Below, one piece after another: positions 34,901 through 46,100 of a stretch of 64,000 nucleotides of DNA. The stretch is taken from assembly GCF_000003815.2 (NCBI RefSeq), contig NC_049996.1:7088131-7152130 (forward strand), written 5' to 3'. The position numbers were made by a program, and so were the translations under genes. Below the pieces are notes generated by a model that searched no databases, was not told where the DNA came from, and worked only from the letters and a program-made list of their open reading frames with translations. Source of the stretch: Branchiostoma floridae (lineage: Eukaryota; Chordata; Leptocardii; Amphioxiformes; Branchiostomatidae). Position 1 is the stretch's first letter. Each line of letters starts with the position of its first letter.

Positions 34901-37900
34901 AGAAATGACTTCTCTACTTCTCTGATATCTGTTTCTATGTTAATTTTGAGGACTTGATCCTCTGACCTGGCTATTGCTGCATTGTAGAGTGCTGCTGCTT
35001 TGACAAAGTCTCCCCCGTCTCCTGTCTGCTGACCTCGCTTACTGTAGACATCCCCCAACTTGTGCAGAGGCTCCACCTCTCTCTGGTACTGCCAGGCAGT
35101 GGGATCTGCATGGGAGAAAGAACTTACTGTAATATGATGTCTAGTATGGGTGGGTATCAGTACAAATCTTTTTCTCTTGTTGGACTGATAAAAAAAAAAG
35201 GACTTGAAAAAATCAGTGAACCAGATTTCAGACCGATTTGGAAATGAACAGATTATAATTAGATCAGCAGGCATTCAAGCACTTTGGGGCTAACCAAGAA
35301 AATAACAAGAGCGAAGAAGAGTAGAATTTATAGTTATTTCTACCAAGTTTCTACTTGGTCATGCGACTGCAACCACATCCACGAGACATGCAAGGTCATA
35401 CACCAGGGGGCCCAAAATCAACCTTGACCTCCATCTTCCTAGCACCAACCCACATACTAAATATTATCGTAATCCATCCAGAGGTTCTTGAATTATGCTG
35501 ACTACAAAAATCTGGAAACACAGACACACCCTTGAACCTTTATGTTTCATGGAGATAGAAAGCTTTATTGTTTCCCAATGAGAGTATGCATACCTCCGAC
35601 GTGTATCAACTTGAGTGCCGTTGCAAAGTGCTGTTCTGCTGAGTCCAGGTCATTTGCCTGTAGTGCCAGGTCACCCTGCCAAAGGTATTCTTTGTACTGA
35701 CTGGAAAATACTTTTTTATTAGAAAGGTCAAACATGTACAACAATATGTAATCATGTTTAGCCTACTCCAAATTTCACAATTATGTTAGTAACAAGCCGA
35801 AATACCAGAATTAAAACTGTCTATGACTGAGAATCAATTTAGAAGTACAACTACTGTAGAGAGGCAACATTTTCGGGAAAATGCAGAATATTTACCAGTG
35901 GTCACTAATCGACCGCTAAATTTTCATTGTAGCCACTTTTTATTATGCAAATCCACCCCTCCTGTTGCTGCGGCGCTGATACTGGTGTGGTTCACAATCA
36001 AGCTCTGTTTCTTTACCAAAACATGCACACAAATGCAGAACAGAAAGTTCCCAGGGTGGGTTTTGATGGTTTTGGTCGCAAGACAAAAGTATTCATATAT
36101 CTGATGTTTCCCTCCACGGACTCGATTTTGGGTCAAAGCTGCTAAAATGGTTTAGAATGACGATGCACTACTACTTCCAACACAGACAAATTCGACTTGT
36201 TTTAACAGGTATAGAAATGTAGGTCATAGCTTGAACAGTTCTGTTCATTCCAAGATTCCAATGTCTAATCTTCTGAACACAATGTTTTGTGTGAAAAGTT
36301 TGCAATCTCAGGACATGTAGTACTAATAGTCAGTTCCTGAATCCTATAATAGCCATGAACTTGAGAAATACAGGACATTATGGTCATAAATTCTAGGCTC
36401 AAACAATCAAATATTCTTCCTGAGTCTATTGTTAATCCAGCAGCAACTTGGAACTGCTGATTGGTCAATGTTGTCTTTCCAGAAATAGTACGCAATGTGC
36501 ATGTACATTACATAAATTAATTGATACCTCTACGAGAGTAGTTCAGACATAATCATTTTTATTACCTGGAGTATTCAGGATCATGATGTTTGGTGGCCAC
36601 AGGTCTGTCAACATGTGTCCTTTTCCTTCTAGATGGCTACAAAGTGACAACATTGGATTTATCAAAATGTTATCAAAATCTCTATTAGCTTCTGATGTTT
36701 GAATTTGTCTGCCTTTCAAGGTAACTCATAAGACGTCACTGCAAGGACTGTGAATTGAAAATAGTAATTGCAATGGTCCAATCCTGATCGAATGCCATAT
36801 CAAACAAATAGAACCCCCTATTATATTTCAAACACCTCCATCAAAAACAGCCCCAGTGGGACAGAAATGGCTCAAGAAAAATGCTGTGCTAGTCTTTGTC
36901 AAAGACTACACCCACCGAGTATAGTTGTTTTGGAAGGGAGAGCCACTGCATAGTATTACATTGTTGGTGGACAGGATGCACGTGTAGAGCAGGGTACATG
37001 TATGTATAAGACACAGGTCCTATTAATTGACATGTATTACAATATACCTCTCCACGAGTGCCCAAGCGGCTTTCTTCTTAATTTTGTTTATTTCCATTAA
37101 GTAATGCTATGTGGTATTTGGTACCATTATTTAATTATGTGGTGCATCTCACTTCCGCTTTAACTGAAATTAAAATACTTAATAACGTACTTTTCGCAAC
37201 TATAACTGCCACCTCCTCAAACTGTACAGATTGGATGTAGCGTTAAAAAGAAGGCAGTGTAAATTGATTTCAGGACCAATAAACTTATAAAGGTATACCG
37301 AAGTCAGTCGTTATTTTTAGCTAAGGAGCGGCAGCGGCCATTTCTGTCCGACAAGCGCTACTTTGGATGGAGGCGTTCAAAATAGAACATGATCAAACTG
37401 GATGGGGATTCAGGATCGGTCCTAATTAACTTGACTGTACATCTATACTACAACAATGTAAGTACAATATAGTTACTGTCTGATATTGATTTTGATAGCT
37501 AACAATTCTGACTATATGCTATTTTGCCAGGCAATTTAAAATCAAGCAACATCACTTATCTGGTAGGGTTTTTTTTTCAATGCGCATGGCTTAGAATAAG
37601 ATAAGTTAGATGTATGTCAGGCAGAAAATGGTATTGGTAGTTAATTGGCTCAGTGAGTCAATTACATGTCATTATTGCTAGAGTGGGGTCAAAGGCTCAC
37701 CTTCCTCCTGTTCTTCATCTTTTCTGCGTACATGATCCGATGAAACAGAGTCACTGTGCTGCCTACGTTGTCATATGTGTTAAGGGCCTTTCCGTAGACT
37801 GCTGTCGCTTTGTTCAATTGTGACAGGTTGGAAGTTTTCATTCCAAACTCGAGATACAAATCTCCCAGCGATTTCAGTGCTTCTTGTTGCAGTAGCATGT

Positions 37901-40900
37901 CACCATTGGCTATGGCATTAACAAAAGTTTTGATGTATAGCTCCTCAATCGAATAAATGTCTTTAAAATGACTGCTCCTTTCTAGAAATGTGCAAATTTT
38001 TGCTACACGTAAGACATTGTTATCAGTGTCTTGGACCAATGATTGACACTTTGGCTTGTATCCCCTGAGCAGTTTCATAGAAAGTTTTTCCATGTAGCAT
38101 ATTCGATGCTCGAGTGTTCCTTCAATGTCTGGATCTGTGCAGCACTGAAGGGCAGCAACATACATGCTAGAAGCCTTGTCAAACTCTGCTGAATCTTTAG
38201 TAAGTCTTCCATTTGCAAGGTGCAGGTCTCCAAGGCTTTTCAAAACTTCCACCTCTAGAAATGAATCCCCTTGTGCTATAGCATTCATCAGTGCCCTTCC
38301 ATACCCTATTGTATGGCCTGATGCCCTAAGATCCCACTCCAGTTCCTGTAGTTTGTCTGCACGGCTTTCCATGCTGTAATGGCTGCTTCGGTTAAGCATG
38401 GGTCCTGTCCTATTTCGAGAGGAAGGCTTATTTGGTGATTAAGTTCTATATGAGGCAAATCTCGCCATCAACTAAGTTAGAAATAATAATCTAGCTGCAT
38501 AGCTGCATAGCTGCATCTACAATTACATAGTACATAAATTCATACAAGTTCCTTCAATGGCCAAATGTTTGCTTGTTTATTACCTCCTTGGTTGAATACA
38601 TCAAACTATTCTTCCTGGTTTCCTCTACATACAAGCCAATAAAATACAGTACAATAAATTACACACATATAATGTCAATCAATTAATTAGCATAAATCAA
38701 AAACATCATTAAACACGCTATATTATACAATATATTAAACAATAGATTACACATATAATGTCAATCAATCAATCAATTAGCATAAATCAATCAATTCAAT
38801 AACATCATCAATCATATTATACATTGATGGCCTTAATCATCTTATGTTGGGCTTGTAGAGGTCACAGGTAATGCATTTTTACAGAAGTCTATTCAAAAGT
38901 TTACCACCATGAGAATGTTAGAGAGGTTTTTATGTTTGAGTTTTTGTCCAAATCAAGATATTTTTTTATCATTTGATGATGTGATGTGAATACATGCCAT
39001 TAAAAGTTTAATCAATTGCATGTTATCAAGGTACACTGTAAGGATTATATCCATCCATTTTTCTGATAATTTTGTCATATGATATCAATTCATACACAAA
39101 TTTGAATCTACTTTCAATGAGACTTATTGATTACCTACTGCCAGTAAATCATAATGTCATTGAGTTTTCCTCACCTTAGTGTATTTGGAGCCTGTTGGTC
39201 ATGAGATTTGTCAGATAATTCCCTGTCCACTCTGTCACGCACAGGTGATTCATTTTCTTCGTCTTGTGCTGTGTCTGACACCTCCTGAAGAAACATTTTG
39301 TATATTCTCAGGTACTTATTATAAGCAATACAGATGAAGTTTGGCAATTCACCACTTTATGTCAGAATGTTAAGTATTGATTTTGTAAAAATTTTGTTGA
39401 CTAGTTTAAATAGTTTGTCTCTTTCCACACTAGAGTACCGAAAAAGACAAACTATTTAAACTAGTCAACAAATTCCCAGCTTTGCACATTGTACCGAACT
39501 ACAAAAAAATGTCTTCCTGTTAGCACCACCCAATTAATATGTCTCCCAAAATGTCGGGAATTTCATCCTCCACTGTATACAGAAAAGAAATCAAACCCAA
39601 TAGTATCTATTTTAGATTAGAAGTATCACTAGTTGATGACCCCTATTTCACTTAATGTCCACTTTGTTATTGTACCATTATCATCGTTGTACTTTCATAC
39701 ATGTATTTTTGCAATTAGCCTTCGGGCATGAGTTTGCAATAAAGATTATTACTATTTATTAATAATATTCTGTAAATCAAAGTTTTGTCCAATATGGTAA
39801 CACAGCAGCACTCACCATGTAGATTTCAGGATTGGGTGGAGATAGTGTCAGGTGTTCAAGCTCTGTTGCTGTTTGTGACACCTCTGAAATTATACAGAAA
39901 ATGAAGTCTTCAGTTGTCTTTTAAGAATAATATTTCTTGTACATACCTAAGTATATGTTTTGCTAAGTCTTCAATGATATTTTAAGACTAAATTACACTG
40001 TATAATGTGACTGTATTTGAACTGCAATATCCAAGCAGGTCTAATTGCAGGCTGGTAGTGTCCGAGGGCCAAAACAATAATGTTTACAAATTGTCTCTAG
40101 ATGCATACTCAACTACCTGCCACCATTAGATCTGCTTGGAGATTAATGACTGTGTAGAGGATTAGACGAAACAACCAATTAAAAAAATTAAAGAAAGGTC
40201 CAGATAATGAGAATAACATAATCATATGCTGTTTTTCATTAGATACATAACTTTGTGTTAATCATCCCAGATACTAACCTTCTTCCATTGTCAGTCTGCA
40301 TGTGCTTGTGGATATTGTTGCAAGGTCTAACATCTCAAGCTCAGGATTCTTCAATCGCAAAGGTTTGGTGTAGACTGGATATTCTTGGCTTTTTCCCAGC
40401 TCTGGTCCTGATGAATACATGATTGCACTACATTGCTTTATATGGAAGATAGGTAAGAGAACTGAACTGTCCAGGCGCAAAAATCCATTGTCTCTCAAGA
40501 CAGAAGGATGTCAACAGAACAGGTAGGAGAGAGACAATTGAGCTTCTAGTTGAAATACAAACTTCAAGAGAATCCTCATCAAATACTAGACTCCTTTGCA
40601 GTCTTCGAACGGGGCTGGTTTTATGGGGGGGGGTGTTGGTTTGCGATTTTCAACCTTGGTCGGGTTCTCTTGTGCCGGGAAAGGGAGTACCGCAGGAAGG
40701 GAGTATGCTGGAAAGGGAGTTTGCCGGNNNNNNNNNNNNNNNNNNNNNNNNNNNNNNNNNNNNNNNNNNNNNNNNNNNNNNNNNNNNNNNNNNNNNNNNN
40801 NNNNNNNNNNNNNNNNNNNNNNNNNNNCACATCCCCCCCCCCCCCCCACACACACACACAATAAAAAACAGCCCCGTTCGAAGACTGCAACGGAGTCAAA

Positions 40901-43900
40901 TACAGTGTCTCATATTTATGGTATGAGGAACTCGACCCACACAGCTTTGATCACAGCTCACCCTTGTTTTTCTCACCACTTACCTAACTGATATACACAA
41001 GTAACACAAGCACAAAGAACTAGGCGTATTATCAATTGATGTTGGCCTTTTATGAGGCAGCAAATTTAACTGATAACCCCCTGTTTGCTGTTGAGGTTAA
41101 TATGAGCATTGTTAGAAAAAAAGTGGTATTTAGAATCTGCATGTTGTCTTCTTGTACATAGTTTTAGTCTGGAAAATGGTTTTCAAATTTATAACAGTCA
41201 AAAGTTACTGTTGAGAATGTGTGAAAAAGTCATTCATACCTGTGGAATGATCAGACCCCACCCTCACCACCCTGAATCCTTTGTCAGTTGGACAGGTCAG
41301 CAAGAGATGTCTGCAGCTGGCTGTGAAGTCCTCAGGTTTGATGGTTACAACAAGGTCTTCAGGACTAACATCATGTGCACGGAGATCGTCTGACATAAAC
41401 AGCTCTTTCATTACCTGGTGCACTTCCCCCTGACCGTACATCTCCCTCAGCTCAATCACACTTTCCACATCATCACAGGTGAAAACTAAGATAACACTCC
41501 CAATTTCTTTTGCTTTTAATAAGATCATTTGGTTGTTGAAAGGCATTTTGGGTATGTCTGTCAAGGACAAAGGATCCTCTCCTTTCTTGAACTTCTTGAA
41601 GTGTCTTCTGCTTGATTCTTTCAGGTCAACAATTATTCGGATCTCTGAACCCTCTGTTGAAAAAAAGAAACATATTTTAGCATATAGTAAATTATATTTA
41701 CTAATCTTCACTAACAGAATTATTTTAGCATATAGTAAATGCCATTTATCATGCAATGTCAGAAAATAGTCTTCTTTGATAAATTGTTAAGTGTTATGGA
41801 ATATGCTTCTGAATGTCTTTAAAAGAAACAAACATAATATGTCTTATGTATGAGACATCATGGGTATGACCCAAGTACATGCATGTATAATACAGCAACA
41901 CTCAGACTGGAAAAGTCACATTTCATGGAATTGACTTACCCATTTCTGTGGGCTCACTCCTACTGCCATTTGCTTTGTTTTGGGCGAAGATGCGAAAGCG
42001 GTACGTCTCCCCAACTTTTAGTTGATCCTGAAGTATACATTCACAATCTGATATTTCTTCTATACAAGTTTCCCATTCCCCTATGGTGCCATCAAGAAAG
42101 GGACATTTCTGAATAATGTAGGAGACATCACTATCAATTATAACAGGCTCTAACCATGTTAGAGTCACACAGTTGGACCCATTGTAGCAGTTGCAACTTT
42201 GAACCAGAAGGTTTCGTGGAGGATATGGCTTGTCTGTAGATGGGGAAAAAATCACAGATATTAGACAATTGCAGTTGATCTAGATAATCATGATTTTTTA
42301 AAAATACACATCATTGACATTGTTAAACATTCTTATTCAATGCCATTAATATACATTTAGCATCATTTTAGCAAGTGTTTCTTTGGTTATGTATATCTAC
42401 CATTTGTATGCATATAATCATGAAAGCATGACAATTAACACACCTACACAATGCCATGTCTTCTGTTACATAATTTCATTATCATAATCATGATAAGTGA
42501 TTATTCAGTTTGATAAAAACAGCATTGATTAGAATTATAGGTGAAATGAAAACTTAATAATAAGAACCCAAGTTAAGTTAAAGGCCCTTGAATGCACTGC
42601 CATGTACATGTGATATTTTTCAGCTGAAGAGAATTTTTTTGTATTTTCCTGTTTGAAAAAGGAAACACATACCAGGTAGTTTAGCCACCACCCTTCGAAG
42701 TACTGTTGGGTCACTGTAGACAGGACGTTCATCAACATCATTCACCGCCCTGACACGAAAGTCATATTCCTTATATGTCAAGCTGCCAACTGTGAGCTGT
42801 GGTTTACTGCTTTTGCTAATGATAGAAAGTCCCTCATGTGCAGACTTCCATTTGTCTTTTCCTTCTGCAGACTCCTTTTGCTCTACAAAGTATCCCACAA
42901 GTGGCCCCTCAACTGGTGTCCATTGTAGTTTTATGCTGTAGTTTGTAATCTTTACAGCCTCAAGTTTGTGTGGGGCCATGGGTCTCCCTGCAGGAACATT
43001 ATCTTCAACAGCTGCTCTCTTTCTGTACTGAGGACCTACCATGTCTATAAGCGTAGTCTGGTCTGTCTGCCTCAGAGCATCTATAAAGATGTCTGGTGTG
43101 CATTTCCCATTGCGTAAAAGTGTGTCCAAAAGTTCTCCTGCCTGATCCTGCTGTGTGTCCTTGCTTAGGATTCTCTCCTTGTCTGGTATTATCAAGACGC
43201 GATCTCGAATTAGATAGCGGAGAACACTTTTCACATCAAGAATTTCCGTGATGTCAACATAATTGTCAAGGATGAAGTTCTCCATGTCAGCTTCTTCAGG
43301 ATCAGGATCATGACCTGGAAATCATTTTGCAGTATATCAAGATGAGTGTCCTACCAACATTGCATGTATTTTTATTGTTCAGAGAACAATAAATTATTAT
43401 GCATGACTGACCCATTATGAGTTGACTGATTATTATGCAAGTTTTCATGTTTGCAAATTTGAGACCATAAAGGCTGAATATAGAGTACTTCTTGCATAAT
43501 AGAATGATAAAACCATCATTCTATTGACAGTGGACAATTATGTACTGTCAGCCTTTAAAGTAATTATAGTCTTTCAAAGTCCCAAAGCCTTTAAGGTGAA
43601 CCTTCAGCTGCTCCTCTTTTGATTAGTTCCAGCCTTTGTTTAACTTTATATTGTAAACAGCAACATGACCTCATACCTTTGCCAAATGATGTTAACCTTT
43701 TTGACTGAGGTATTATAAGTGTTTGTGATTATGTAAATAAGGCAATCTCATTACCATAAATTATTAGCTGACCATCTTCTCTACCAAGGCCTGTTCTCTA
43801 CCCAAGTAACATAATCTTTATGTTGTTCAAAGTATGAAAGTCATTTCTTAGGCCTCACCAAATTTATTTGTTGCTTCTCAGATTCGCCTGTCCATTTTTT

Positions 43901-45184
43901 AGTCTCGAGGTATGGTGCTGACCTACATACACACCCACACTACATGTGTACAGCCCACCCCACCATGTCATAACTGAAAGCATAACCTTCTTGGTGAAGG
44001 TACTTTTATACATGTAATATAGCAGCCGCAAGCCCCATAGAAAGATCTGTATTTGTTGTAAATGCATGAATTATAGTCCTGACATATACAAATTATCAAC
44101 CACTTAAAGATTCCTGACAAGTGATAGTGATCTTGAACCAGTGTACTTCACAGAAGAGCTGATCATCTACTAGTTGTAACAGAAAAGACATGTTGACGCT
44201 AGGTACAGGTTAATGGGGAAATTTCCCTATTTTCGACAAGTGCAATTTACAGTAGACCGATGAAATTATAGCATTTTCTCATTGATTAGGCAAAATTGTG
44301 TTTACATAGTTAATATTTCAGTTGACACTTCTTAACCCCATCATAGCATATTTGGAAACAAAACATCATAAGAATTGCCAATGTACAAAATAAGCTGCTA
44401 AATGATAATCTTGTTTGACATGCTTGATATATTTAGATAAAAAATAAATAATGGTTACCATAGGTAGAATACCTGTTAAAATCAGTTTTTTCTTTCTACC
44501 AAATTTTACACGATACAAAGCCATCAATATCTACATGTACATTGTATTTAGAACATATTGACTTGTACTGCTTCTTGACAAGCTCAAACACACAGTTAAT
44601 GGAAGCCAATGTTTAACAGCACTGAGAGCTTATTTGTTGATATAGTAATTGCTTTATCTTGCTCACTACCATTCAAAATATAAAATGGTTAACACAACTT
44701 GATAGCTGACCTTGTTCAAATGCTCATCGCCTTTTATTGATTTCACCCCCAAATGCACCCAAAAATATAGCACATCTGGACATTGCTGTATTCATGTATT
44801 TGTTTGCACTTCATTTCTTTTCAATTGGTGTAGGTTTGCCAAATTACAAAATATTTTTGTCTACATGTAGTTGTTGTTTTCTTTTAACAGTGCATTGAAA
44901 TACCACGGTGACCAACATTCTTAATGTTGAAAAAATTATGAAAGGCAAAATGTTATGATACATAACAAAAAGTTCGGAGTGAATTACATTTTCATCTTCT
45001 AGCTGCCAGCTATATATTGCTTCGTGGACGCTATTGGACTTAGGACTAGATGCCACATTCAGTTGAACCGGTTTATATTTCGGCAGAGATCTGGCTATCA
45101 GCTTCTCCCCTACCTGGTCAGACTTAATATAAAGTCAAAGTGCAAAGTCCACAAACCTCGTTTGGTACCAGTCACGGTCGCCAT
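31960..45184 (-). CDS. CARD - FN3 - FN3 - TRADD-N-like - TPR - nucleotidyltransferase - TPR protein
   Basis: Eleven coding exons chain to 1905 aa: 45184-45157, 43314-42673, 42233-41940, 41653-41240, 40407-40279, 39883-39816, 39284-39175, 38409-37701, 36636-36566, 35700-35594, 35105-31960. The start ATG lies in CAAGATGGCGACC, a good Kozak site resembling a TISU/YY1 element. Order: CARD (about residues 20-100), FN3 (about 115-222), FN3 (about 224-320), TRADD-N-like (about 322-455), acidic linker, degenerate TPRs (about 565-795), a DUF294-like nucleotidyltransferase with [16 protein letters not shown] near residue 1025 (G-S then D-x-E), and about 11 kinesin-light-chain-type TPRs. CARD and TRADD-N are protein-interaction folds of death and immune signalling; the nucleotidyltransferase may be the effector. 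A 100-N gap lies in the intron before the 40.4-kb exon. An internal first exon at 37.1 kb may make a shorter form. Exon 8 read through would stop at 37689, so two separate genes are also possible. Confidence 0.8.
32040..33470 (-). repeat. TPR-coding tandem array (about 132-bp units)
   Basis: About 11 units of roughly 44 codons encode the motif [20 protein letters not shown], then [21 protein letters not shown] identity between units is high, so the array is probably being homogenised and may vary in copy number. It forms the C-terminal superhelix of the nucleotidyltransferase-TPR protein. Confidence 0.93.
35340..35570. repeat. Fragment of dispersed repeat family A
   Basis: Intronic stretch with the family blocks GGGGGCCCAAAATCAACCTTGACCT and 'aatattatcgtaatccatccagag...tgaattatgctgactac', also seen near 52860-52980. 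It lies between the last two coding exons of the CARD/NTase-TPR gene. Confidence 0.6.
37048..37097 (-). CDS. Alternative first coding exon of the nucleotidyltransferase-TPR form
   Basis: A minus-strand ATG at 37097 opens [16 protein letters not shown] and ends at a good phase-2 donor GAGAG/GTATAT. That phase fits the acceptor at 35700, giving [19 protein letters not shown], a natural helix leading into the TPR/nucleotidyltransferase part. Exons 37097-37048, 35700-35594 and 35105-31960 sum to 1101 codons, i.e. 1100 aa. The upstream sequence at 37310-37380 is CpG-containing with a YY1-like AAATGGCCGC on the minus strand, as expected for a promoter. This form lacks CARD, FN3 and TRADD-N-like domains. 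Confidence 0.55.
39396..39469. repeat. Perfect 25-bp inverted repeat with 24-nt loop
   Basis: Left arm 39396-39420 and right arm 39445-39469 are perfect reverse complements (core GACTAGTTTAAATAGTTTGT), with a few more paired bases outside. It sits in the intron between the 39816 and 39284 exons of the CARD gene. It may be a palindromic mini-element or a foldback left by one. Confidence 0.85.
40589..40897. mobile_element. Terminal-inverted-repeat element containing the assembly gap
   Basis: 29-bp arms at 40589-40617 and 40869-40897 (core GCAGTCTTCGAACGGGGCTG) match in inverse orientation with one mismatch. Between them lie G-runs, the N gap (40728-40827), C-runs and a CA tract. A foldback element with long G/C homopolymers explains why assembly failed here. 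Reading frames across the Ns are meaningless. Confidence 0.8.
40728..40827. other. Assembly gap (100 N)
   Basis: Exactly 100 N, probably of arbitrary length, inside the inverted-repeat element in the intron between the TRADD-N-like exon (41240) and the 40407 exon of the CARD/NTase-TPR gene. Confidence 0.99.
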
Positions 45185-46100
45185 CTTGAGAAGAAATGGA
45201 GTATTCAGGCAGCTCAACGTTGTTCCAAAGTACAGCAGTGCAACGTCGCCATCAAAGTTGACTTTACAAAAGGGTCAGGACTACTGGAATCACTAAAAAA
45301 AATCACAAAAGCAATTAGTAATTAGCGTAGCACAGCCGTCTCAAATGCACATGGCCCTGGCTTGTTTGGAACAAGGGACGGGATCAGTCACACACTGAGT
45401 GTATTTCAGGCATTTGAAAATACTCACCGGAATGCATCGTGCCTGCCTTCTTACTTTTGAGTACCATTATACAATATGTCGACTTGAAAGTAACTACATT
45501 TGTACATCAAAGTTACCATCAAACAGCATACTAAATCGACAGACGTAATATTACACATGGTACGTGGCGGTCTTTTCTACAATGCGCGGCCATTACTGGA
45601 CACAGAGGTAAAAGTAATTGATACTTTTTCGTCTATTCTTTCGTCGGAAATTTGAATTTGGGGTTATGGTTAGATTTCCAACGTACTATTGTGCTGACAT
45701 GAGCACAGAAAGCACATTGGTTCCCTAAACTAACAAACAGAAGCGTTTCCTTAATTCTTTATTCACCCTTAATAGACAAAATTTAAACCTTGATCGCAGT
45801 CACGTCTTGGCGCTACTGGTTCAGTAAAAAAAAGATAGCATTCGACGTAAAGCTATAAGACTTTCCCTTTTTAACAAGAAAATCAGTCTGCAAAATCCAT
45901 CCATTTTCATTTCTGACTGAAAATGACTAAAATGTACTGCTCTTACAGTACAATTTTCATAAAACGAATAGTAGGCCCACGAGCTACCCTCCCCACACAA
46001 AGTGTGCAATATTTTAAGTATCGCCAGATTTCTATGTACTCGCCAATCTCATGGCTTCAGACATATTAAGATAGCGTGATGCAAACTATGCTGTTCAAAT
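45185..46100. promoter_or_regulatory. Upstream/promoter region of the CARD/NTase-TPR gene
   Basis: Sequence immediately 5' of the minus-strand start at 45184. The start itself sits in CAAGATGGCGAC, a TISU/YY1-like element typical of short 5' leaders. No TATA box was found at a suitable distance. Moderately CpG-containing. The promoter role is inferred. Confidence 0.35.

Noticed and set aside
40550-40991. ORFs across the N gap
   Set aside because: They contain unknown residues and are artefacts of the gap.
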